Positions 1 to 5,922 of a stretch of DNA of 7,405 nt are shown here, piece after piece. How positions within the stretch are numbered: position 1 is the first letter of the stretch; each line of letters begins with the position of its first letter. The stretch is from Deltaproteobacteria bacterium UBA4427. GTDB lineage: Bacteria; Myxococcota_A; UBA9160; UBA4427. The stretch spans positions 1-7,405 of the forward strand of contig DGPZ01000120.1 in assembly GCA_002390675.1 (NCBI GenBank), in the 5' to 3' direction. The translations under genes and the position numbers were made by a program. The notes beneath the pieces were generated by a model. The model was not told the DNA's origin. It saw only the letters and a program-made list of their open reading frames with translations, and ran no database searches.

Positions 1-741
1 GGCTTTGCGGCGGCAACTTTTCTTCGAGGGATTCCCTTTGTGCAGGTCCCTACGACCGTCTTGGCGATGGTCGATGCATCAATTGGTGGAAAGACAGGCA
101 TTAATCTCCCGCAAGGAAAGAATCTCGCCGGCGCATTTCATCAACCGCGCGGTGTCTATCTAGACACCGCGACACTTCGTTCGCTCCCCGCGCGTGAGCG
201 TGCGGCGGGCTTTGCAGAACTCATCAAGGCGGCCGTCATTTGGGATGCGGACTTTTTTGATTGGCTTGAACCGCGCGTCGAGTCGTTCCTGGCGCTCGAT
301 CCGAAGGTCGTGATCCCGGCTCTCAAGCGCGCCTGTGCGATCAAGGCCGAAGTCGTTGAGCGAGACGAACGAGAGGGCGGTTTGCGCCGGCTTTTGAATT
401 TCGGCCATACCTTGGCCCACGCGATCGAGAAGCACGCTCGCTATCGCGGAATCCTTCACGGAGAGGCGGTCGCGATTGGGATGGCCTTCGCTGCGGAACG
501 AAGTGAAGCGCTGGGGTTTGCCCCCGCCGGCACCAGTGGGCGATTGATTGCGGTGCTTGAACGAGCGGGCTTGCCTACCAGGGCCCCTAATCGCCCGCGA
601 TCTGCTTACCTGTCTGCGATTGCCGTCGATAAGAAGAAGCAAGGTGGCAAGGTTCATTTCGTTGTACTCGACGGAATTGGATCCTCAAGCACAGCGGCGC
701 TCGAACCCCGCGATATCCTCCCGCCAGGTTGGAAAGCCTAG
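1..741 (+). CDS. aroB: 3-dehydroquinate synthase AroB, 5'-truncated by window edge
   Basis: The enzyme converts DAHP to 3-dehydroquinate, the second step of the cytosolic shikimate pathway, using NAD+ and a divalent metal. The reading frame is open from base 1, and the visible 246 residues correspond to the last two thirds of a family normally about 350-370 aa long. The true start lies upstream; the GTG at position 40 is internal. Family motifs are intact: VPTTVLAMVDASIGGKTGIN near fragment residues 16-35, AELIK with the expected metal ligand Glu73, NFGHTLAHAIE with ligand His136 and catalytic His140, and LHGEAVAIGM with ligand His153. KAEVVERDERE (115-125) is the usual substrate/phosphate-binding segment. 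The C-terminal DKKKQGGKVHFVVLDGIG is also typical. A 24-bp near-perfect palindrome lies inside the gene at 148-171. The next gene starts 55 bp downstream with no evident terminator between, so co-transcription is likely. Identification is very secure. Confidence 0.97.
   Translation, partial: GFAAATFLRGIPFVQVPTTVLAMVDASIGGKTGINLPQGKNLAGAFHQPRGVYLDTATLRSLPARERAAGFAELIKAAVIWDADFFDWLEPRVESFLALDPKVVIPALKRACAIKAEVVERDEREGGLRRLLNFGHTLAHAIEKHARYRGILHGEAVAIGMAFAAERSEALGFAPAGTSGRLIAVLERAGLPTRAPNRPRSAYLSAIAVDKKKQGGKVHFVVLDGIGSSSTAALEPRDILPPGWKA
148..171. repeat. Near-perfect 24-bp palindrome inside aroB
   Basis: Arms CGCGGTGTCTA (148-158) and TAGACACCGCG (161-171) are exact reverse complements separated by the two bases TC. 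The palindrome encodes residues 50-57 of the aroB fragment (RGVYLDTA). It could be coincidental, or it could be a dyad-symmetric protein site or a transcript hairpin. No function is assigned. Confidence 0.75.
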
Positions 742-783
742 TCGCCTAATCGTTAGAATTTGGAAACCTGATACGCCGTACCT

Positions 784-790
784 GAGGGGG
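784..790 (+). promoter_or_regulatory. Shine-Dalgarno site deciding the GTG start at 797
   Basis: GAGGGGG ends six bases before GTG 797. The reading frame is open far upstream through aroB, back past 548. This purine-rich box, just after the aroB stop, is the best guide to the true start. Confidence 0.65.
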
Positions 791-796
791 CCGGAC

Positions 797-1600
797 GTGG
801 ATCTTGAAGTCTCAAGGTGGACCCGACGCGAACGTCTCGAACGGATTGCGTCCGCAGAACGCGATCGGCGCGCCGGACGCAAAGATCTCGCCGTGGCGAC
901 ACTCGGCGACGGCCCTGAGTGGTCGGCCCGCGTCGTTTTAGCGCTGATTCACCTTCCCGAAGAGGAAGGCGCGGATGCGCGTAGCATTCTCGAGGCGACT
1001 CTTGACGACTGGGCAGCGGAATCTGGGCTCGACGCTCTGTCCGGTGTCGACGTGATGGAAGCAGCCGTGGTGGCGGAAACGCCTTCCGTCTCGCCGCCCG
1101 CTGAGGAGGTGGCGTTCCGTGAGACCTTGGAAGCGGAAGTGAATACATCCGATATCTCCGCCGTGGCCGATGTACTTGCGGAACCCATTGAATTCGACGA
1201 ACTCGAGCGCGCTTTTGCCGAGGCGGAAGCGCAGACCGATGAGATGCACGACGTGAACACCGTCGCCGCACGGGTCCTGATGGACGAGCCGATCGGATTC
1301 GCGGAGCTTTCGGGGGATGCCTTCGAAGATATCGCCGCCGCCTCGGTACCCTCAGCTACGTTGGAGGGCATATCGGCAACGGATGATGCTTTGACGGCGG
1401 CGACCGTTCGGCCGACTGCATATGACGTCGCTCCTACTGAGCCACATGACATTGCATCTGTCGCGGATTACGCCGAAGATCCAGCGCACGAAGTGATCAA
1501 ACAGGGCCGTCCGTCGGGTGCGATCGTGATCGGTACGCTCGAACGATGGCTAACCAACCTCGAAACTACTAAAACGGGGAGGGCGCAAGGTGACTTTTGA
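797..1600 (+). CDS. Acidic protein of unknown function, upstream partner of roadblock protein
   Basis: I do not recognise this 267-aa protein. The start chosen is GTG 797, six bases after GAGGGGG. An earlier in-frame ATG at 548 lies deep inside aroB and would add residues that are only aroB shadow. The N-terminal ~80 residues are charged and helical in character (RRERLERIASAERDRRAGRK, then WSARVVLALIHLP), perhaps a degenerate TPR-like helical hairpin. Residues about 85-230 are rich in Ala, Glu and Asp and probably disordered. They contain three degenerate repeats beginning at residues 119, 152 and 218 (DISAVADVLAEPIEFDEL, DVNTVAARVLMDEPIGFAEL, DIASVADYAEDPAHE). The C-terminus changes to a hydrophobic then amphipathic segment, GAIVIGTLERWLTNLETTK. 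No signal peptide or membrane span is seen, so a cytoplasmic location is inferred. Its last 11 bp overlap the roadblock gene, implying translational coupling and possibly a shared complex. That it is a real gene is well supported by its placement between aroB and the roadblock gene. Confidence 0.78.
   Translation: MDLEVSRWTRRERLERIASAERDRRAGRKDLAVATLGDGPEWSARVVLALIHLPEEEGADARSILEATLDDWAAESGLDALSGVDVMEAAVVAETPSVSPPAEEVAFRETLEAEVNTSDISAVADVLAEPIEFDELERAFAEAEAQTDEMHDVNTVAARVLMDEPIGFAELSGDAFEDIAAASVPSATLEGISATDDALTAATVRPTAYDVAPTEPHDIASVADYAEDPAHEVIKQGRPSGAIVIGTLERWLTNLETTKTGRAQGDF
1576..1583 (+). promoter_or_regulatory. Shine-Dalgarno site for the overlapping roadblock gene
   Basis: GGGGAGGG ends six bases before GTG 1590 and lies inside the 3' end of the preceding gene. 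Translation of the two genes is therefore probably coupled. The first in-frame ATG (1656, at Met23) would remove helix 1 and strand 1 of the roadblock fold, so the GTG is preferred. Confidence 0.65.
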
Positions 1601-1970
1601 GCGCATTCTTCAAGCGATCGTCGACGAGTGTGGGGGAGGCTTTTCGGTCGCTCTGATGGGACTGGACGGTATTGCGATTACCCAGGTGGTTGCGAGCCAA
1701 GGCGTCGCTTCTGATGACCCGCTTGCGGGAGACGTGACTCTCGCCGGGATCGAATTCGGCCGCATCCTGGCTGACATGACGAAGGCCTCCGATGCTCTCG
1801 GTACGGGCCAGATGCGCGAAACCATCATCGCCCTCGATAGTGTGACACTGCTCTTTCAGGCCGTGGACGAGGACCTTGTCGTGGTCCTGGCGCTTCACCC
1901 AGATGGCAATTTGGGTAAGGCGCGCTACCTCATTCGTCGCAGCCTGGTGGACCTTCGCGCCGAGCTCTAG
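1590..1970 (+). CDS. Roadblock/LC7 domain protein (stand-alone, MglB-like fold)
   Basis: This 126-aa protein is essentially one roadblock/LC7 domain, a small alpha/beta fold that dimerises into a platform. In bacteria such proteins typically regulate or scaffold Ras-like GTPases; MglB acting on MglA in polarity and gliding is the known example. The pattern fits: helix 1 at residues 1-14, a strand GFSVALMGLDG (17-27) with the typical Asp-Gly turn, a second strand GIAITQVV, a central helix at about 50-70, two strands TIIALDSVTLLFQAV and LVVVLALHPDG (78-105), and the C-terminal helix NLGKARYLIRRSLVDLRAEL (107-126). There is no C-terminal extension after the helix. No Ras-like GTPase gene is present in the window. 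The 11-bp overlap with the acidic upstream gene makes that protein the most likely direct partner. The family call is by fold pattern, without a search; assignment as MglB itself is not supported. Confidence 0.85.
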   Translation: MTFERILQAIVDECGGGFSVALMGLDGIAITQVVASQGVASDDPLAGDVTLAGIEFGRILADMTKASDALGTGQMRETIIALDSVTLLFQAVDEDLVVVLALHPDGNLGKARYLIRRSLVDLRAEL

Positions 1971-1994
1971 GCAATACGTTCCCATGAGATTTCG

Positions 1995-2033
1995 GTTCAG
2001 AAGGTCAGTTCATAAGGCCCGTTCATAAGGCAA
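1995..2033 (+). repeat. Three tandem 13-nt units before aroQ
   Basis: The units are GTTCAGAAGGTCA (1995-2007), GTTCATAAGGCCC (2008-2020) and GTTCATAAGGCAA (2021-2033). The last two share 11 identical leading bases. Each copy holds an AAGG, which resembles a weak ribosome-binding site, and the last sits just upstream of GTG 2036. They occupy most of the 65-bp gap between the roadblock stop and the first possible aroQ start. Confidence 0.8.
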
Positions 2034-2053
2034 AAGTGCCGGAGAAAATCGTC

Positions 2054-2515
2054 GTGTCCGATCAAGCTACTCGCATCCTTGTTATCCACGGGCCCAACCT
2101 GAATCTACTCGGTAGGCGTGAGCCTGAGATCTACGGTCACCAGACCCTCGCGAACATCGACAGCATGCTCGAAGCCGCCGCCAAGGAATTGGGCGTCGTG
2201 ATCGATACATTCCAGTCCAACCACGAAGGCGAGCTGATCGACCGGATTCAGCAGGCGATGGCCGGTGAGAGCGGCGAGGCCGATGGGGTCGTGATCAATC
2301 CAGGCGGCTTCACTCACACGAGCGTGGCGCTGCGAGACGCGCTGGCCGGAGTTTCCTTGCCGGTCGTCGAGGTGCATCTCTCGAATGTCTTTGCGCGTGA
2401 GGCTTTCCGCAAGGAATCCTATGTATCGCCGATTGCGCTGGGCGTTATATCTGGACTGGGCGCGCGCGGATATCGTTTCGCGCTTGAGGCGCTGGCTGAG
2501 CATCTATCTTCCTAA
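2054..2515 (+). CDS. aroQ: Type II 3-dehydroquinate dehydratase AroQ
   Basis: This enzyme reversibly dehydrates 3-dehydroquinate to 3-dehydroshikimate, the step after AroB, as a cytosolic dodecamer in the characterised family. Numbering from GTG 2054 gives 153 aa, close to the usual 145-150. Motifs in order: ILVIHGPNLNLLGRREPEIYG with the catalytic Arg22 and Tyr27 equivalents, QSNHEGELIDRIQ, VVINPGGFTHTSVALRDAL, and VEVHLSNVFAREAFRKES with catalytic His108 and substrate-binding Arg115. SPIALGVISGLGARGYRFAL closes the fold. All expected active-site positions are present, so the enzyme should be active. The start is uncertain: GTG 2054 has GGAGA at 2041-2045 and matches family length. GTG 2036 has only AAGG at 2027-2030 and would add six residues. 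The first in-frame ATG is at 2165, past the catalytic Tyr, and is ruled out. It probably belongs to the same operon as aroB and the two genes between. Confidence 0.96.
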   Translation: MSDQATRILVIHGPNLNLLGRREPEIYGHQTLANIDSMLEAAAKELGVVIDTFQSNHEGELIDRIQQAMAGESGEADGVVINPGGFTHTSVALRDALAGVSLPVVEVHLSNVFAREAFRKESYVSPIALGVISGLGARGYRFALEALAEHLSS

Positions 2516-2772
2516 GAGACGCCTGCTGCTCGGTTCGAAATGATGGCGACGGACTTTGTTTGCGCGCCTAGACCCGCGGACGTTCTCAAGCCCTATGGCT
2601 TCGTGAGTGCTGTGCGGGGACCCCGAAGGGATGTCAGCGAAGCGTCCCTCGACCCCCACGGTTGCGCCTCAAGAGGGCCGTCGGGCGGCCGATACGAGTA
2701 GCTGTGGACGTCTTCGCCCGGCTGAGTCGGAGCGTGGTCGTTTCCGTCCCGCTCTTTCGTGCTGAGGTTTCA
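2516..2772 (+). other. Intergenic region with consecutive inverted repeats, possible leader of the TPR gene
   Basis: These 257 bp hold no convincing gene. Three inverted repeats follow one another. The first pairs AAGCC (2588-2592) with GGCTT (2597-2601) around loop CTAT. The second pairs GTGCGGGG (2612-2619) with CCCCCAC (2653-2659), one bulged C, nesting CGAAGGGA (2624-2631) against TCCCTCG (2645-2651). The third pairs GGCCG (2676-2680) with CGGCC (2686-2690). None is followed by a T-run, so a classical intrinsic terminator is not supported. A promoter for the TPR gene probably lies here, but I could not identify one. The TPR frame is open from 2662, yet that upstream part reads as non-conserved sequence. 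Confidence 0.5.
2763..2767 (+). promoter_or_regulatory. Shine-Dalgarno site deciding the TTG start at 2773
   Basis: TGAGG ends five bases before TTG 2773. From this TTG the protein begins MALNKRKILEAARKYAQKG, a natural first TPR helix. The in-frame codons upstream encode arginine- and valine-rich sequence without family character. Confidence 0.6.
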
Positions 2773-5700
2773 TTGGCGCTCAATAAACGAAAAATATTAG
2801 AAGCCGCACGCAAGTACGCCCAAAAGGGCGCAAAGGCGAAGGCCCTGAAGGAGTACAACAAACTCCTAAAGGCAGACGCTCGTGATGCGAAACTTCTGCT
2901 CGAAGTGGGCGATGCATACCGTCGCTGGGGCCAGAATGAAGAGGCGATCGCCCAATACGGGAAGGTCGCCGATCAGTATCGACAGGATGGTTTTGACGCG
3001 CGCGCTGTGGCGGTATTCAAGCAGATCCTAAATCTCGATCCGAAAAAATACCCCGCCTACGTATCGCTCTCCGAGTTGTATCAAAGGATGGGCCTGGATT
3101 CCGAAGCCGTCGGCGCACTGCAGACTGCGGCCGATGGCTATCACAAGGAAGGCCGTAAGGCCGAAGCGCTTGATCTGCTTCGCCAGATGGCAGCACTCGA
3201 TCCGACTAACACGACGAGCCGGTTGAAGGTCGCAGAACTGCTCCGCCAAGAAGGCATGGAAAGCGAGGCCGTCGACGAGTACCGCGCAGTGGTCGAGGAA
3301 CTCGAAGGGCAGCAGGATCGTGATCTGCTCGTGACGGTCCTCGAGCGACTCCTTGAAGTAAAACCCGACAACATCGATGCGCTTACGCGCCTCGTCCGCT
3401 GCTTCATTGAGACACGCGAGTTCATGCGCGCCGACCCCCTCGCGATCCGCGCGCTTAATGTGAGCGCGGACATTCCGCAGTACGAGCTTCTGATGGATCT
3501 CTACGTCCAGATGGGAGATGAGGCAAAGCTCGCGGACGCGACACGGGGCCTAGCATCCGTATACAGAGATCGCGGCGATGATGAACGCGCTCGCGAACTC
3601 ACGCAAAGACTACCCGTCGACGAAGTCGGCTCGAGTTCACGCCTCGCCATAGACGCCTCGGAAGTTTATGAGCCGGATCTCGGCGAAGACGAGCTGCTCG
3701 AATACGACGATTATTTCCCGTCCCTCGACGGTGGGGAAAGCGAGCTTAGCGCCGCAGATGACCCGCTCGACTTCTCGCTCACGGGAGATGATACGCCGGC
3801 GCTTCAACTCGACAGCGACGAGGAGGCGGACTCTCTTGATCTAGAAAAGGTACCGGCTCCAGAAACTATTCCCGAGCCCGAAGCTGAGCTTCCGCTCCCG
3901 GAAGGGGAACCCGATCAGCTCTTGGCCGAAGCCAGTGTCTATCTTCGCTACGGCAAGCGCGACCAGGCAATCGCGAGACTCAAGGGCATTCTCGCGCAGG
4001 TCTCGGACCACCGTGCCGCTCTCGAAAAGCTCGGGGAAGCCTACTTCGATGATGGCCAGACTTCGGAAGCGGTCGCAGTTTGGATGCGAGCTGCAACGCA
4101 AATGATCGCTACTGGAGACGCCGAGGCGCTCTCCGCATTGAAGGACCGGATCTCGACGCTGGATCCCGCGCTAGCGGCGCAGTTGGAGGAGGTCGTTCCC
4201 GTCGGTGCCCCTAGCACGTCGAATGAAACATCCTCGATGGAACTCGACTTTGATATCGAGATCGATCTAGACGACGCCATAGCGCCTGAGGCAGGCGACG
4301 ATGCGTCGGCTGCGCTCGAATTCGAAACGGGAACCGACGACTTAGAGATCGAGCTCGATGATGAATCGATCACCTTTGGTGATCCTTCCTTCGGCGACGA
4401 TGGACTCTCGGTCGATGACGAAACAGACGCCGGCAGCGACGTTTGCGTGGGATTCGATTCTAAAAATGAAGGGCTGACCGAACCTTCTACGGGATCTAGT
4501 GCCGGACATAGCACAACAACCGCCGCCTGTATTAGTGAAGAACTGGAAGAGGCCGAGTTCTATATCGCGCAGTTGATGTACGACGAGGCCGAGAGGTTGC
4601 TTAAGCGCATCCTCAACGTGGTTCCGAGCCATCCCACAGCGCTCCTTCGCCTGGGCGAAGTGGCCGCGGCACGTAGCGGTGAACCCGACGAGGCCGTTAG
4701 TCAGGCGGAAAGCGGCTCCTCCGCCGAATCCACGACCGTTTTCGAAGTTACCACGCGCCTCGATGATGATGATGATCACACGCCTTCGTCAGCGTCGACT
4801 TGCGTTGTCGATGACGACGAGATGAGTGCTTTCGACATTGATGTCGATGTCGATGACGATGATGATGTCACAGCTGATGAGATCGCCGGAGAGGCGGAAG
4901 AAGCCGAGGCTTCCAAGCTCGAAGTTGCCGCGGAGCCGACACCCGAGCCCATCGAAGTCGAGAAGGCCTCCGATATTGAACGGGCTGTCGCGGAGGTCGC
5001 TGCATCGGAACCCGCGCCGATGGATGCGGGGGAGAGCTTCGATCTACGCGAAGCACTCGCAGATGTTCTGACTGAAGATGACGATTCCACTGCGGCTACA
5101 GAAGTAGGTTCCGGCGTCTTGTCGACGGTCGAAGATGGTTTTGAATCGATCTTCTCCGACTTCAAAAAGGGCGTGAGCGCGACGCTCGAAGTCGGTGATT
5201 TCGATACTCGCTATGACTTGGGCATCGCCTATCGCGAAATGGGTTTATTCGAAGACGCGATTGGTGAATTCCGAGTCTGTCTAGAAAGCCCGACGCGTCG
5301 TTTCGACAGTGCCTACCTAATGGGACTCTGTGCGAGAGATCTCGGTCGCTTCGCGGATTCCGTGAATCATCTCAAGCAGGCACTCGCCTTGCCGGACCTG
5401 GCCGAAGAACAAATGGCAGGCGTGTACTTCGATCTATCGATCGCGGAAGAGCTTGCGGGCAACCTTGATCGGGCGTGTTCGAGCGTCCGACGCGTCATCG
5501 AACTTGAAGCCGACTTCCCGGGCGCGGTCGCCCGACTCGCGGCTCTGGAAGCTAGCGAAGGCTTAACCCCCGGTCTCGGTGAACCGGGTGAGGTGTTCGA
5601 GTCCTTCGATGACCTCTTTGAAGACGACGAGGATGATGCGGACTCAGATGGGGCAGTTGCCGAAAGCATCACGGTTGAAGCCTTCGAGTCTTTTGATGAT

Positions 5701-5841
5701 CTGGTGAGCGAGGCGGAAGCCGTACTCGACGATGTCGAGTTAAATCGGGCACCGAAGACGCAAGCCGAGGTCGTCGAAGAGAATGAGAGAAGGCAGACGG
5801 TCTCTCGAAAACGCGGTCGGAAAAAGATCTCCTTCGTCTGA
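2773..5841 (+). CDS. Large multi-island TPR scaffold protein with acidic linkers
   Basis: A cytoplasmic TPR protein of about 1022 aa; TPR helices bind partner proteins, so a scaffold role is inferred and no enzyme domain is seen. The start is TTG 2773 with TGAGG five bases upstream; an in-frame TTG at 2662 would add 37 unlikely residues. Island 1 (residues 1-290) has many TPR units, for example ALKEYNKLLKADARDAKLLLEVGDAY and AVAVFKQILNLDPKKYPAYVSLSELY. Island 2 (381-476) and island 3 (589-632) contain LAEASVYLRYGKRDQAIARL and EAEFYIAQLMYDEAERLLKR, which resemble the TPR-type motif of FimV. Island 4 (about 809-928) includes YDLGIAYREMGLFEDAIGEF and YFDLSIAEELAGNLDRACSS. The linkers at 297-380, 490-586 and 637-786 are Asp/Glu-rich with Asp runs at 664-668 and 688-699. 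The tail repeats FESFDDL at 942 and 971, then turns basic and ends KRGRKKISFV. No signal peptide or membrane span is visible. The following ATPase gene starts 81 bp downstream and is probably co-transcribed. The TPR call is firm; the cellular role is unknown. Confidence 0.93.
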   Translation: MALNKRKILEAARKYAQKGAKAKALKEYNKLLKADARDAKLLLEVGDAYRRWGQNEEAIAQYGKVADQYRQDGFDARAVAVFKQILNLDPKKYPAYVSLSELYQRMGLDSEAVGALQTAADGYHKEGRKAEALDLLRQMAALDPTNTTSRLKVAELLRQEGMESEAVDEYRAVVEELEGQQDRDLLVTVLERLLEVKPDNIDALTRLVRCFIETREFMRADPLAIRALNVSADIPQYELLMDLYVQMGDEAKLADATRGLASVYRDRGDDERARELTQRLPVDEVGSSSRLAIDASEVYEPDLGEDELLEYDDYFPSLDGGESELSAADDPLDFSLTGDDTPALQLDSDEEADSLDLEKVPAPETIPEPEAELPLPEGEPDQLLAEASVYLRYGKRDQAIARLKGILAQVSDHRAALEKLGEAYFDDGQTSEAVAVWMRAATQMIATGDAEALSALKDRISTLDPALAAQLEEVVPVGAPSTSNETSSMELDFDIEIDLDDAIAPEAGDDASAALEFETGTDDLEIELDDESITFGDPSFGDDGLSVDDETDAGSDVCVGFDSKNEGLTEPSTGSSAGHSTTTAACISEELEEAEFYIAQLMYDEAERLLKRILNVVPSHPTALLRLGEVAAARSGEPDEAVSQAESGSSAESTTVFEVTTRLDDDDDHTPSSASTCVVDDDEMSAFDIDVDVDDDDDVTADEIAGEAEEAEASKLEVAAEPTPEPIEVEKASDIERAVAEVAASEPAPMDAGESFDLREALADVLTEDDDSTAATEVGSGVLSTVEDGFESIFSDFKKGVSATLEVGDFDTRYDLGIAYREMGLFEDAIGEFRVCLESPTRRFDSAYLMGLCARDLGRFADSVNHLKQALALPDLAEEQMAGVYFDLSIAEELAGNLDRACSSVRRVIELEADFPGAVARLAALEASEGLTPGLGEPGEVFESFDDLFEDDEDDADSDGAVAESITVEAFESFDDLVSEAEAVLDDVELNRAPKTQAEVVEENERRQTVSRKRGRKKISFV
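4762..4869 (+). repeat. GAT/GAC triplet-rich tracts encoding poly-Asp
   Basis: Five consecutive GAT codons lie at 4762-4776. A second tract at 4834-4869 encodes DIDVDVDDDDDV with alternating GAT, GTC and GAC codons. Both lie in the third acidic linker of the TPR protein. Pure trinucleotide runs can change length by slippage without breaking the frame. Confidence 0.7.
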
Positions 5842-5910
5842 TCTCAGGAACAGACGAAACTAGCAAGGCTCAGCCCTCCGTCCCGATTTCTTCCACTACG
5901 CACACAAGTA

Positions 5911-5915
5911 TGAGG
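5911..5915 (+). promoter_or_regulatory. Shine-Dalgarno site deciding the TTG start at 5923
   Basis: TGAGG ends seven bases before TTG 5923. Its first three bases, TGA at 5911, are an in-frame stop, so the protein cannot begin further upstream. The first in-frame ATG (6085) lies inside the Walker A motif, so TTG 5923 is the only sensible start. Confidence 0.8.
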
Positions 5916-5922
5916 CATCATC

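Noticed and set aside
160..657. Minus-strand open frame of 165 codons opposite aroB
   Set aside because: It lies fully opposite conserved aroB codons and its translation has no family character; it is a complementary-strand shadow.
949..1452. Minus-strand open frame rich in Ser and Ala opposite the acidic gene
   Set aside because: Asp/Glu/Ala codons read backwards give Ser/Ala-rich frames. The plus frame has a ribosome-binding site and fits the operon.
2531..2545. GGTTCGAAA, resembling a tRNA T loop, downstream of aroQ
   Set aside because: No flanking stem, anticodon arm or D arm can be formed around it.
2662..2772. N-terminal extension of the TPR protein from TTG 2662
   Set aside because: It has no ribosome-binding site and overlaps the inverted repeat at 2676-2690. 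The first TPR helix begins right after TTG 2773.
4762..4869. Repeat tract considered as a CRISPR or satellite array
   Set aside because: The units are codon triplets within an open frame and there are no spacers.
4826..5071. Plus-strand frame beginning with many Met residues
   Set aside because: It is the GAT microsatellite read one base out of frame as ATG, inside the TPR gene.
4041..5165. Several minus-strand Ser-rich open frames opposite the TPR gene
   Set aside because: Low-complexity translations arise from complementing GAT/GAA/GAC codons; one begins with an Ile run that is just the GAT repeat reversed.
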